Below, piece after piece: positions 19,820-28,793 of a stretch of 64,000 nucleotides of DNA; the stretch's first letter is position 1; every line of letters begins with the position of its first letter. The DNA is from Acinetobacter sp. XS-4 (GTDB lineage: Bacteria > Pseudomonadota > Gammaproteobacteria > Pseudomonadales > Moraxellaceae): positions 2,356,001 through 2,420,000 of the forward strand of contig NZ_CP094657.1 in NCBI RefSeq assembly GCF_023920705.1, in the 5' to 3' direction. Position numbers and translations under genes: made by a program. The notes below the pieces were generated by a model. The model saw only the letters and a list, made by a program, of their open reading frames with translations, made no database searches and was not told the DNA's origin.

Positions 19820-20267
19820 GGAACGGAACTCCAGATTATCTTTTATTGAATTACAACTAAAACAGTAGGAATTGAATCTTAAAAAATTCTTAAAAAATAA
19901 ATATATTCACAAGATAAATTAAAAAATAATTTTATTGTTAAAAAACATAAAGTTATACCAAAAATATAGACAACTCCTATCTTAAATGTTTTAAAGTTAG
20001 ATTAATTTAAATAAAATACAATTACTTAAATATTACGAGTTTTTTCATTTTATTTTAAATAATGAATCACACATTATTTTACCAACTGATAAAAAATGTA
20101 TTTCCAAAATATTCATTAATAAAAAAAACCAATCAAAATACATATAAATATAATGTTTTTCCTTGTTTTTTGATTGAAAAGTGATATATTTCCCTCGCCT
20201 TACTTAAGCAGAATAAACTTGCTGAAAAGTAATGGATTTTATTTTAAAAGGCTATTCTGGGGGTTTT
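19820..20267. promoter_or_regulatory. AT-rich upstream region of the fimbrial operon with candidate promoter
   Basis: There is no gene in this ~450-bp stretch. A candidate sigma-70 promoter reads TTGTTT (20163-20168), 16-nt spacer, TATATT (20185-20190), and transcripts would start ~70 nt before the subunit ATG. The strong AT bias is typical of H-NS-silenced surface-structure genes; that regulation is inference. Confidence 0.45.
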
Positions 20268-20804
20268 ATGAAAAGATTTATTTTTATGGCGGCGGTTTCT
20301 CTCTTAAATATAGCAAATGCACAAGCTGCAGATGGCACAATTACTATTAATGGTCTTGTCACGGATAATACTTGCACTATTGATACTGGAGATAAAAACT
20401 TAACAATCAATCTGCCTACAGTTTCATCTCAAACATTAAAAAATGCAGGTGATGTCGCTGGTCGTACCCCATTTCAAATTAATTTAACGAACTGTTCTTC
20501 TGCTGGCAAAGTAGCCACTTATTTTGAGCCTGGTGCTACCGTTGACTTTAATACTGGTCGTTTATTAAACCAAGCAACTTCGGGCGGGGCAACAAACGTG
20601 AATATCCAGTTGCTCGGTAGTAATAACGCTGTAATCCCTGTACTCGCTACAAGCACAAATGGAACTCAGACCAACTCACAATGGGTGAATGTTTCAGCAG
20701 GTGGTGATGCTGACCTTAACTATTATGCTGAATATTATGCTACAGGTGCTTCTACTGCGGGTACGGTAACATCGCAAGTAAAATACACCATTATTTATCA
20801 ATAA
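20268..20804 (+). CDS. Type 1-like fimbrial major subunit
   Basis: 178 residues from ATG 20268, preceded by GGGGG at ~6 nt. The frame opens 12 codons earlier at 20232, but those residues would sit before the signal peptide. Signal peptide MKRFIFMAAVSLLNIANAQA, then the pilin domain ADGTITINGLVTDNTCTIDTG with the first disulfide cysteine and LTNCSSAGK with the second. The C-terminus VTSQVKYTIIYQ is the beta-strand with the penultimate Tyr recognised by the chaperone. First gene of the chaperone-usher operon. Confidence 0.92.
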   Translation: MKRFIFMAAVSLLNIANAQAADGTITINGLVTDNTCTIDTGDKNLTINLPTVSSQTLKNAGDVAGRTPFQINLTNCSSAGKVATYFEPGATVDFNTGRLLNQATSGGATNVNIQLLGSNNAVIPVLATSTNGTQTNSQWVNVSAGGDADLNYYAEYYATGASTAGTVTSQVKYTIIYQ

Positions 20805-20880
20805 CATTAAAATTATTGAAGCTTCTATTTAGAGATAGAAGCTATCTCCTATCTATTATTAATTATTGAGAATATGACTC

Positions 20881-21624
20881 ATGCTTTTTCGTGGTCGTAA
20901 GTTTTTTTGGGGATTAGTTTGCCTACAGGTAGCACTGACTACAACAGGCCATACTGAAATTGTTTTACATGGAACTCGTGTCATTTATCCTTCAAATGCA
21001 CGTGAGATCACTTTGCAACTGAGTAATAACGGTACTGCTCCTTCTCTTGTTCAAGCTTGGATCGATGATGGAAATGCAAAGTCGACTCCCGATGAAGCAA
21101 ATGTGCCCTTCATTATTACTCCCCCGATTTCACGAGTAGAGGCGACTAAGGGCCAGACATTAAGAATTACAGCTCTACCTAATACGTCTCAATTAAATCA
21201 GCAACAAGAATCTATTTTTTGGCTTAATGTTTTAGATATACCTCCTAAACCGGAAGGCAAAACTCAACAAGACCAAACCACCTCTATTTCTAATAATTTT
21301 TTACAGCTCGCTGTTCGTTCACGCATTAAATTTTTTTATCGCCCTATAAATCTAAAAGAAAATATTGAACAACTAAGTGAGAAAGTTCAATGGAAAATAA
21401 ATGATCAATATCTAGTAGTAAAGAACCCGACACCCTTTTTCCTAACTATTAGCTCCATTTTTCAAGGAGGTGAAGGCCATAAAACAGACTTATTACAACA
21501 AGGTTTAATGGTTGCCCCTTTTTCCGAAGATAAAATAAAAATAAAAAATAAAAAATTAGCAGATATGAGCTTTGTATATATCAATGATTATGGTGGAAGA
21601 GTTGAGCACCCAATAAAGTTCTAA
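20881..21624 (+). CDS. Fimbrial periplasmic chaperone (PapD/FimC family)
   Basis: 247 residues. Signal peptide, then the two Ig-like domains of usher-pathway chaperones. GTRVIYPSNAREITLQLSNNG carries the conserved subunit-binding arginine. FWLNVLDIPPKPE and LAVRSRIKFFYRP are the family signatures, the latter containing the second key basic residue and the domain linker. It delivers pilin subunits to the outer-membrane usher by donor-strand complementation. It lies 76 bp after the subunit and 56 bp before the usher. Confidence 0.94.
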   Translation: MLFRGRKFFWGLVCLQVALTTTGHTEIVLHGTRVIYPSNAREITLQLSNNGTAPSLVQAWIDDGNAKSTPDEANVPFIITPPISRVEATKGQTLRITALPNTSQLNQQQESIFWLNVLDIPPKPEGKTQQDQTTSISNNFLQLAVRSRIKFFYRPINLKENIEQLSEKVQWKINDQYLVVKNPTPFFLTISSIFQGGEGHKTDLLQQGLMVAPFSEDKIKIKNKKLADMSFVYINDYGGRVEHPIKF

Positions 21625-21680
21625 CCTCACTGTATTACTTAAGAAAACCTAAATACCTATCATGAATAGGCTCTAAAACT

Positions 21681-24221
21681 ATGTCTAAATGGTTTATACC
21701 TTATATATGTTTAAAAAGCCCTTTTACTTGTTATGTGGCCTCAAGTATTGCGATATGTATGCCTTTGGCTGCATATGCCGAAAATAGTACCGATGTTTCA
21801 GGTTTCTCAAAAGCAGAGTTTGATAGTAATTTTTTAGTAGGTAATGCGCAAAAAATTGATATTGGTCGTTTCAAATATGGAAACCCCATCTTAGCTGGTG
21901 AATATAGCTTGGATGTCTATATTAATGGTCAATGGCTGGGTAAACGACGTATGCGCTTTAATGCTCGCTCTCCTAACGTAAATGCCGAAACCTGTTTTAC
22001 GGAAGCCATGTTACTAGAATATGGTGTAAAAGCTGACGTGCTTAGCCAACATTCTCATACATCCTCTCTTTCTTGTGACGCACTAGGGACTTGGATAGAT
22101 AATGCTTTTTATTTATTTGATAGCTCTCGTTTAAGAATTGATATTTCTATCCCCCAAGTCACATTAGAAAAAAATGCACAGGGCAATATCGATCCACATC
22201 TTTGGGATCGAGGTATTAATGCAGCTTTTTTGACATATAACGCGACTGCTTACCGGATAGTTAACGAACAACATGAAAGTACATATGCTTTTATGGGGAC
22301 GAATCTTGGAGCAAATTTAGCGAGTTGGCAATTTCGCCATAATGGACAATGGAAATGGCAAGACCATACTGATTTTCAATCTGATAATTCTTCTTATACT
22401 TCAACGAATACATATATACAAAAAGCATTTCCGAAAATTCATGGCGTTCTGACTTTAGGCGATTATTTTACCAATAGTGATTTTATCGACTCTTTACCAT
22501 ATCGCGGAGTAAATATTTCAAGTGATGACCGAATGCTTCCAAACAGTATGCTCGGTTACGCTCCCAGAGTGAGAGGTTATGCAAAAACCAATGCGAAAGT
22601 CGAGGTTAGGCAACAAGGCAATTTAATTTATCAGACAACGGTACCACCTGGAAACTTTGAAATTAATGATCTTTACCCAACGGGATTTGGAGGTGAGCTA
22701 CAAGTTTCGGTAATTGAATCTAATGGAGTAATTCAAAAATTCTCTATTCCCTATGCTTCTGTCGTCGAAATGCTACGCCCTCAAATGAGTCGATACTCTT
22801 TTACTTTAGGACAGTTTCGAGATTCAAACCTTAGCCTAACTCCATGGCTGATACAGGGTAAGTATCAACGGGGAATTAATAATTACCTCACAACTTACAG
22901 TGCGGTTCAAGCGACCCAGCAGTATCTCTCGTTATTACTAGGCACAGCTTTTTCAACACCCATTGGAGCTGTCTCTTTTGATGCCACTCAATCAAAAGCT
23001 GAGTTTGATCATCAATCTAAAATGACAGGGCAAAGTTATCGTTTAAGTTACAGCAAATTATTTTCCCCAACAAATACTAATTTAACATTAGCTACTTATC
23101 GCTATTCAACAGAGAACTACCTCAAATTGCGTGATGCAATTTTAATTCAAGATTTACAACAACAAAATATTGATAGCTTTTCAGTAGGCAAACAAAAAAG
23201 TGAATTCCAGATTACTTTAAATCAAGTTCTTCCAAAGCAATGGGGAAATTTTTATTTAGTGGGTTCATGGACAAACTATTGGAATCAACCCACGACCAAT
23301 AAACAGTTCCAATTAGGTTATAGCAATCAATTTAAAGATTTAACTTATAGTTTATCCGCAATTAGCAGCGAGATTGATGAAGGTGGCACTCGCACAGGTC
23401 AAGATACGCAGTACCTTGCTTCTTTATCTTTTCCATTAGATTTTAAGAAAAATTCTCTGACTTTTAATAGTGTTATTGGTGAGGATAGCCAGACTTTAAG
23501 CTTCAGTGGCTTTACAGGAAGTCGTTTAAACTACGGCGCATCAATTTCTAATCAGGACCATGGTCAAACCAACCTGAATATTAATGGCACCTATAAAACA
23601 AACTATACAACACTTGGTGCTTCATTAAGTCACGCAGATTCATACCAACAAGAAATGCTTAACTTCAGTGGCAATATTGTTGCACATTCCCAAGGAATTC
23701 TGTTTGGGCCAGATCAGGCTCAAACCCTGGTGCTGGTCTATGCACCAGATGCTACTGGAGCACAAGTCGGTAATACACCAGGGCTCAGTATTAACAAAAA
23801 AGGATATGCCGTTATTCCCTATGTTACGCCTTACCGTATGAATGACATCAGTCTTGACCCACAAGACATGTCCACACAAGTTGAACTTGGTGAGAGCAGT
23901 TTACGGATTGCCCCCTATGCAGGCTCAATCACTAAAGTTCAATTCTCAACAAAAAAAGGTTATGCACTTTTTATTAGTACAACAACATTAGATGGCTCAC
24001 ATCTACCTTTTGCCGCACAGGTATACAACCAGAATAACGAAGTAATAGGTATTATCGCGCAAGGCAGTCGCATTTATTTACGAACACCCTTAACCCATGA
24101 CCATTTATATGTGAAATGGGGAAATACGAGTACTGAAAAATGTGAAATTGAATACGATATAGCGGATCAAATAAAGCATAACAACCAACCAATTATTATG
24201 ACAAAGGCAGTCTGTAAATGA
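21681..24221 (+). CDS. Fimbrial outer-membrane usher (FimD/PapC family)
   Basis: 846 residues, normal usher length. Signal region, then an N-terminal chaperone-binding domain (FNARSPNVNAETCFTEAMLLEYGV), a 24-strand barrel and plug (YAPRVRGYAKTNAKVEVRQQGNLIYQTTVPPGNFEINDLYP is the classic PROSITE-type usher stretch), and C-terminal domains ending with the paired cysteines (EKCEIEYDI ... TKAVCK). It forms the secretion pore for the fimbria. Its last four bases overlap the adhesin start (ATGA at 24218), so the two are translationally coupled. Confidence 0.96.
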   Translation: MSKWFIPYICLKSPFTCYVASSIAICMPLAAYAENSTDVSGFSKAEFDSNFLVGNAQKIDIGRFKYGNPILAGEYSLDVYINGQWLGKRRMRFNARSPNVNAETCFTEAMLLEYGVKADVLSQHSHTSSLSCDALGTWIDNAFYLFDSSRLRIDISIPQVTLEKNAQGNIDPHLWDRGINAAFLTYNATAYRIVNEQHESTYAFMGTNLGANLASWQFRHNGQWKWQDHTDFQSDNSSYTSTNTYIQKAFPKIHGVLTLGDYFTNSDFIDSLPYRGVNISSDDRMLPNSMLGYAPRVRGYAKTNAKVEVRQQGNLIYQTTVPPGNFEINDLYPTGFGGELQVSVIESNGVIQKFSIPYASVVEMLRPQMSRYSFTLGQFRDSNLSLTPWLIQGKYQRGINNYLTTYSAVQATQQYLSLLLGTAFSTPIGAVSFDATQSKAEFDHQSKMTGQSYRLSYSKLFSPTNTNLTLATYRYSTENYLKLRDAILIQDLQQQNIDSFSVGKQKSEFQITLNQVLPKQWGNFYLVGSWTNYWNQPTTNKQFQLGYSNQFKDLTYSLSAISSEIDEGGTRTGQDTQYLASLSFPLDFKKNSLTFNSVIGEDSQTLSFSGFTGSRLNYGASISNQDHGQTNLNINGTYKTNYTTLGASLSHADSYQQEMLNFSGNIVAHSQGILFGPDQAQTLVLVYAPDATGAQVGNTPGLSINKKGYAVIPYVTPYRMNDISLDPQDMSTQVELGESSLRIAPYAGSITKVQFSTKKGYALFISTTTLDGSHLPFAAQVYNQNNEVIGIIAQGSRIYLRTPLTHDHLYVKWGNTSTEKCEIEYDIADQIKHNNQPIIMTKAVCK

Positions 24222-25237
24222 ATAATATTTTAAAAAAAATTGGATTTTTGGCAGTGAGTCTATTTGCTTATAGCAATACAAATGCAAATTGTAATTTAAG
24301 TAAAGGATTTACTACCGTCGATATTCCGATGAATATAGGTAAAATCGTAGTAAAACCAAATGATCCAATAGGAACGATCTTACAAAAGAATACTTTTATA
24401 GTTTCTCCTAATAATTCGACTGCAACTTGTAATCGCGCGAGTGATCAAATTATTGCAGCTCTCCCCTTAAATTATCCAATTAGTCCTATAGGTAATAATG
24501 TTTATGCGACCAATATTCCCGGTATTGGTATTCGTCTTTACCGTGAAGCTTCTGATGCTTCAGATTTTTCAGGATATTATCCCTATAGACGTACATTAAC
24601 ACCAAATAAAGCATATACGCTTTCACCAGGGTATTTTGTTATGGAGGTTATTAAAACTGCCATGACAACAGGTTCTGGAGCACTAGTCGCAGGCCGTTAC
24701 AGCACCTATTATGTATCAGGACAACAGAACCGCCCATTTTTAACAACTACCGTATTAAGTAATGCCCCTATTCTTATTGCATCTTCATCATGTGAAATTC
24801 AAAATGGTGTAGATACGCCAGTTCAACTTCCAACCGTAATGAAATCAGGTTTTAAAACTATTGGTTCAACCCAAGGGGAACAGAATTTTAATTTATCAAT
24901 CTTATGTAATGGCGGCGAAAACAACTCTGGTATTGCCACAAGTAACCTGATTAGTTTAAGTTTTGATTATAATTCTGATACCTCAAATAATCAGGTGATT
25001 AACAACAGTGCCGCGAATTCAATCAAAGCTAATGGTGTGGGTGTCGAACTGTTATGGAATATGAATGGAGCAAATAAGCCGATTCAAAAAGCAAGCAAAC
25101 TAAATATAGGTATGGTGAGTTCCAACCAAACTATAGAATACGATATTCCTTTAACTGCTCGTTATTATCAAACTGCCACCAATGTAACCTCAGGTGAGGT
25201 TAAAGCCACAGCGACTGTTACGATTCAATATGATTAA
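24218..25237 (+). CDS. Fimbrial tip adhesin-like protein
   Basis: 339 residues. Signal peptide ending NTNA, an N-terminal lectin-like domain beginning NCNLSKGFTTVDIPMNIGKIVV, and a C-terminal pilin domain (SSCEIQNGVDTPVQLPTVMKSGF ... LSILCNGGENN) ending VKATATVTIQYD. The two-domain layout and last position in the operon match FimH-type adhesins. The ligand is unknown. It is coupled to the usher by a 4-bp overlap. No plus-strand terminator is evident downstream. Confidence 0.88.
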   Translation: MNNILKKIGFLAVSLFAYSNTNANCNLSKGFTTVDIPMNIGKIVVKPNDPIGTILQKNTFIVSPNNSTATCNRASDQIIAALPLNYPISPIGNNVYATNIPGIGIRLYREASDASDFSGYYPYRRTLTPNKAYTLSPGYFVMEVIKTAMTTGSGALVAGRYSTYYVSGQQNRPFLTTTVLSNAPILIASSSCEIQNGVDTPVQLPTVMKSGFKTIGSTQGEQNFNLSILCNGGENNSGIATSNLISLSFDYNSDTSNNQVINNSAANSIKANGVGVELLWNMNGANKPIQKASKLNIGMVSSNQTIEYDIPLTARYYQTATNVTSGEVKATATVTIQYD

Positions 25238-25798
25238 CTACTATCTATAAAATTACGAAAAATAAATAAGCTTAATGCTATCAAGAGAACTCAAAAAACT
25301 CATGTTTTTCAAACTTTGTAGTTCTATTAAAAAATCACATAAAAAAATGCTCATAAGCAAAAATAGCAAATGAGCATTAGTGATAACCACTTAACCTGAA
25401 ATACAAATTGTGGGAAATAGATCACAATTTGCATGAGTATAATTTCAAAAAATAGCTTAAAGATCAAGTCTTTTTTTTAACAAAGATTCTAATAGATAAC
25501 ATAAAGCATTGTTTTAAATAAATTAAAAAAATAAATTTAATTCATGAACACTATTTTATAGTGTTTCTAAAGAATTATCATTCTATTAATTAATAAAAAC
25601 TTAATTTTAAGAAAAATTAAAATTCACTCTCCAATTCGAATAAAATAAAAATCTATTTTATTTTCATATGGTTAAATCAAAATCATAAATTTTTTAATTT
25701 TACTAAATTACATAATTTATAATAAAAAAAACATAAAAAAATTTAGAATTCCCCTTCAATTACAAATAATATCTTTAGACTTTTTATCAGAACGTAAC
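25238..25798. other. AT-rich intergenic region after the fimbrial operon
   Basis: About 560 bp with no ORF of note. It contains the minus-oriented terminator at 25341-25378 and a compact hairpin (AACACTAT at 25547-25554, ATAGTGTT at 25558-25565). Otherwise it is low-complexity A/T. Confidence 0.45.
25341..25378 (-). terminator. Minus-strand-oriented hairpin terminator without a visible minus-strand gene
   Basis: The arms AATGCTCAT (25346-25354) and ATGAGCATT (25370-25378) are perfect with a 15-nt spacer. Read on the minus strand the stem is followed by a seven-T run (25341-25347), while the plus side has no T run. It therefore looks like the 3' end of an unannotated minus-strand transcript rather than of the fimbrial operon. 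Confidence 0.5.
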
Positions 25799-25978
25799 AT
25801 GCTCATTTTTTGGAAAATATTATGTATCTTATTACTAAGTCTAGGCGCTACAAGTATAGGTTTTGCGATTAGTCACATTGATCTTTTTCTTTTTTTTATA
25901 GGTTTGCTTTTATTAACCTCCTTTATCTTAGCTTTAAAGCAAGCACGTGAAGATGCAGGTTTCTTCCCTGATAATTAA
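25799..25978 (+). CDS. Small membrane protein, 59 aa
   Basis: The ORF reads from ATG 25799 to TAA 25978. It encodes two hydrophobic helices (LIFWKILCILLLSLGATSIGF and IDLFLFFIGLLLLTSFILAL) separated by AISHID, and ends in a charged tail (KQAREDAGFFPDN). The composition is a convincing inner-membrane miniprotein rather than random AT-rich sequence, and GC content rises locally. There is no strong Shine-Dalgarno. No family is recognised. Confidence 0.5.
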   Translation: MLIFWKILCILLLSLGATSIGFAISHIDLFLFFIGLLLLTSFILALKQAREDAGFFPDN

Positions 25979-26064
25979 AATATTATGAATTTCTAGGATA
26001 TAGCATCCATACTAAAATCATGGTTGAATGCGCCATATAGTCTATAGGGATATGTGATCTAAAT

Positions 26065-27060
26065 ATGTCAAAAAGTTCTTCAGATGCTGGAATTTTTTTA
26101 TGGATGACTTATCAGACTATGCAAAAGATGGGCTTAGATGCAGCATCTATTTTTGCAAGTGTGAATTTGCCCAATCAACCGCCAGATAAAAATATTCGTA
26201 GAGATAATTCTACCCAACAACGATTTTGGAGAGCAGCTGAAGAAATCAGCCAAGATACAGACATTGGTCTACATGTAGGAAAGCAAATGCCTCCCTTCAG
26301 GGGATTAGTAATTGAATATCTATTTTTGAGTAGCTCAACTTTCGGAGAAGGTTTGCAGCGGGCTCTTAGATATCAGGCCATACTTACAGATGTATTTGAT
26401 CTTAAATTAACAGTTAAAGACGATAAAGCAATATTGTCTGGTTTTGAGCACCCTGTAAGACATTATCTAGAATGTGGGATTGGTATTTTTCTTAATTTTT
26501 TTAACTATATTACAAATAATGAGTTCAAACCCACTCAAATTATCTTGCCATATCAAAAAGGTGCATCAGTAGAAATTTATGAGGAAATATGGAATTGTTC
26601 CGTGATTTTAGGGCAAACAGAAGGTTCTATCATTTTTCCTAGTGTACTTTTAAATAAAGCTTCACCAGCTGCTGAGCCAGAATTATTAAGAATTCATGAA
26701 ACTCTTGCAGGACAACAGTTACTAACTTTAGAAAAGCATCAACTTGTTTATGCTATTGAAAGTTTGCTTAGCAATGGATTACTTGAATCTGGACAATTTG
26801 ATCAAAAATTTATTGCTGAACAATTAAACCGTAATCCCCGTACCCTTCGGGCAGACTTACAGGCAATTAATACAAATTACGAAAAAATTTTAAATCAGCA
26901 TCGGGAAAAAATAGCCAGACGTTTACTTGCTCACACACAAGAAACCATCGATCAAATCGTTTATCTAACTGGTTTTTCTGAGCCCTCTGCCTTTACACGA
27001 GCTTTTAAACGTTGGTCGGGTGAAACTCCTAGTGCTTACCGCCAACGTAAACAAAAATAG
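26065..27060 (+). CDS. AraC family transcriptional regulator (Arabinose_bd N-terminal domain)
   Basis: 331 residues. The N-terminal ~190 residues match the OruR/PhbR-type ligand domain (MTYQTMQKMGLDAASIFASVNLP ... DIGLHVGKQMPPFRGLVIEYLFLSS). The C-terminal ~90 carry two HTH motifs ending IDQIVYLTGFSEPSAFTRAFKRWSGETPSAYRQ, the AraC signature. It is likely an activator; the adjacent fatty-acid-hydroxylase-like gene on the same strand is the obvious candidate target, which is an inference from position. Confidence 0.9.
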   Translation: MSKSSSDAGIFLWMTYQTMQKMGLDAASIFASVNLPNQPPDKNIRRDNSTQQRFWRAAEEISQDTDIGLHVGKQMPPFRGLVIEYLFLSSSTFGEGLQRALRYQAILTDVFDLKLTVKDDKAILSGFEHPVRHYLECGIGIFLNFFNYITNNEFKPTQIILPYQKGASVEIYEEIWNCSVILGQTEGSIIFPSVLLNKASPAAEPELLRIHETLAGQQLLTLEKHQLVYAIESLLSNGLLESGQFDQKFIAEQLNRNPRTLRADLQAINTNYEKILNQHREKIARRLLAHTQETIDQIVYLTGFSEPSAFTRAFKRWSGETPSAYRQRKQK

Positions 27061-27163
27061 TTAAATTGATTCTAAAGACACTTATATAGCTGCCTTTTAA
27101 GTCAAAGGGATAAAACATTCTTCTTTTACAATCACTTTAAATTGTAATTAAGAAGTTTTGAAT

Positions 27164-27790
27164 ATGCTCGGATTTCCCGTAGGTGTTTTTGTTGCAAATG
27201 GCCTTGAATGGTACTTTCATAAAGTTTGGTTACATGAATATCCAAGTCAGTATCGTAATAGTCCATTTTTTACTCATATCGCGCATCATAAACGCGCTCG
27301 TTTAAATAGCTTTCAAGATGAAGGTTATGCTGAATCGATGTTCAAAAATGCAGAAATTTATAATGAAAAAACAGCATTAATTGGGTTAGCTGGCGCTGCT
27401 ACAATTTTTTTGCCTGTAGCCCCGTTTTTTACAGCTGGGCTTTATTATGGGTTATGGAATTATTGGCGTGTACATGCAAAATCACATTTAGATCCAGAAT
27501 ATGCAAAAAAAAGAATTCCTTGGCACTATGATCATCATATGACAAGCAACCAAAATGCTAATTGGTGTGTTACCAAACCTTGGTTTGACTATATTATGGG
27601 AACAAGGGTCACTACCGAAGCATCTCAAACTGAAACAAATCCATTAGGTATCAAATTACCAAGGTTTTTAGAAAAACCAATTAATTTTACTGCTCGACGG
27701 ATACTTTCCAAGTCGTATACAAAAATTGATTTAAATTCTAATCAGGATCAATCCAATTTACGCAATGGAATAGAAGTCAATTTGACTTAA
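27164..27790 (+). CDS. Fatty acid hydroxylase / desaturase-like membrane protein
   Basis: 208 residues from ATG 27164; a TTG two codons upstream is less likely. Histidine clusters typical of di-iron membrane hydroxylases are present: EWYFHKVWLH near residue 17-26, FFTHIAHHKRAR near 39-50, and HAKSHLD and WHYDHHMTSNQNANWCV in the C-terminal half. A hydrophobic stretch lies in the middle (LIGLAGAATIFLPVAPFFTAGLYYG). It probably oxidises an acyl or sterol-like lipid; the substrate is unknown. It lies ~100 bp after the AraC gene and ends at a hairpin. Confidence 0.75.
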   Translation: MLGFPVGVFVANGLEWYFHKVWLHEYPSQYRNSPFFTHIAHHKRARLNSFQDEGYAESMFKNAEIYNEKTALIGLAGAATIFLPVAPFFTAGLYYGLWNYWRVHAKSHLDPEYAKKRIPWHYDHHMTSNQNANWCVTKPWFDYIMGTRVTTEASQTETNPLGIKLPRFLEKPINFTARRILSKSYTKIDLNSNQDQSNLRNGIEVNLT

Positions 27791-27802
27791 ATATATCAAA
27801 AT

Positions 27803-27830
27803 AAAAAGCTGCGGACTTCAGCGGCTTTTT
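27803..27830. terminator. Terminator after the hydroxylase-like gene
   Basis: A ten-pair stem (AAAAAGC/GCTTTTT plus inner pairs including one wobble) with T run, between convergent genes. Confidence 0.7.
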
Positions 27831-27847
27831 ATACAAATGAATAGCCC

Positions 27848-28699
27848 CTAAACTTTCAAAGGCTCAAAACAAGATACGAGAAAGTCCATCACTACTCGAA
27901 TTGCAGGGCTATGACGTAAATCTTCGTGTGTAACTAGCCAGATTTCAGCACTCATAGGATGATCATCCTGCAATCTTTCTAAACTGCTGAGTGCCCCTAA
28001 AAAATCAGGTAAAACAGCCAACCCTGCTTCCCCACATGCAGCTCTCCACTGTAACTCAGGATGGTTGGTAACCATTATGGGTTCTTTATAATTTAATCTT
28101 TCTTTTAGTTTTTGCTGTTTTTGGCCATGTACTCCCCCCACTTCTACACTAATCCATTCATAATTTTCAGGATCTGTTGAAGCTAAATAATTTGGGCCTG
28201 CATATATTCCAAAAGGTATTTCCCCTACTTTGCGAGCTACTAAATTTTCATCTTTAGGACGGCCAAATCTTACAGCAATATCAGCCTCACTATGCTGCAA
28301 AGAAACATAATGAACATCACCGAGTACACGCAATTTTAATTGAGGATAATGACGATAAAACGCCCCCAGATGAGGCATGATGAGATGTGCAGCAGTTAAA
28401 GGAGGCATACTAATAGAAACGCTACCCATTACTTCTTGCTGACCAGCCTGAGTTAAACGTTCAATAGAAAAAGTTTCTTCCATCATACGCCCAACTACTT
28501 GTGCAAGACGTTCACCATCAGGAGTAAGAATGTAGGTCCGTGGTCTACGATCAACCAATTTAAGTTTTAAGTTTTGTTCAAGCTGAGCAATTCTTCTGGA
28601 TACAGTTGCATGATCTACACCCAATTTTCTTGCGGCAGCTGACAGTGACTTCTCTTCAGTAAAAACTGAAAAGTAATGTAAATTTTCCCAATCGATCAT
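27848..28699 (-). CDS. LysR family transcriptional regulator
   Basis: 283 residues from ATG 28699 (MIDWENLHYFSVFTEEKSLSAAARKLGVDHATVSRRIAQLEQNL, a textbook LysR winged helix). A GTG at 28714 gives a less typical 5-residue extension. The C-terminal periplasmic-binding-protein-like effector domain includes HSEADIAVRFGRPKDENLVARKVGEI. It is divergent from a DMT-type exporter gene across 94 bp that holds the 10-bp palindrome GTATTAATAC (28724-28733), a possible operator. It probably controls the exporter. Confidence 0.9.
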   Translation of the reverse strand: MIDWENLHYFSVFTEEKSLSAAARKLGVDHATVSRRIAQLEQNLKLKLVDRRPRTYILTPDGERLAQVVGRMMEETFSIERLTQAGQQEVMGSVSISMPPLTAAHLIMPHLGAFYRHYPQLKLRVLGDVHYVSLQHSEADIAVRFGRPKDENLVARKVGEIPFGIYAGPNYLASTDPENYEWISVEVGGVHGQKQQKLKERLNYKEPIMVTNHPELQWRAACGEAGLAVLPDFLGALSSLERLQDDHPMSAEIWLVTHEDLRHSPAIRVVMDFLVSCFEPLKV

Positions 28700-28723
28700 T
28701 GTGCAAATTTTCACATTAGACGT

Positions 28724-28733
28724 GTATTAATAC
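28724..28733. promoter_or_regulatory. Palindrome in LysR / EamA divergent promoter region
   Basis: GTATTAATAC is a perfect 10-bp palindrome between the divergent start codons (28699 and 28794). A LysR operator is a reasonable guess; the site is short and could be chance. Confidence 0.3.
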
Positions 28734-28793
28734 GGAATTGTACACCTTTATATAATTGCCCAGAATAAAACCTTTCTTAGTGGGAGCCTGTCG

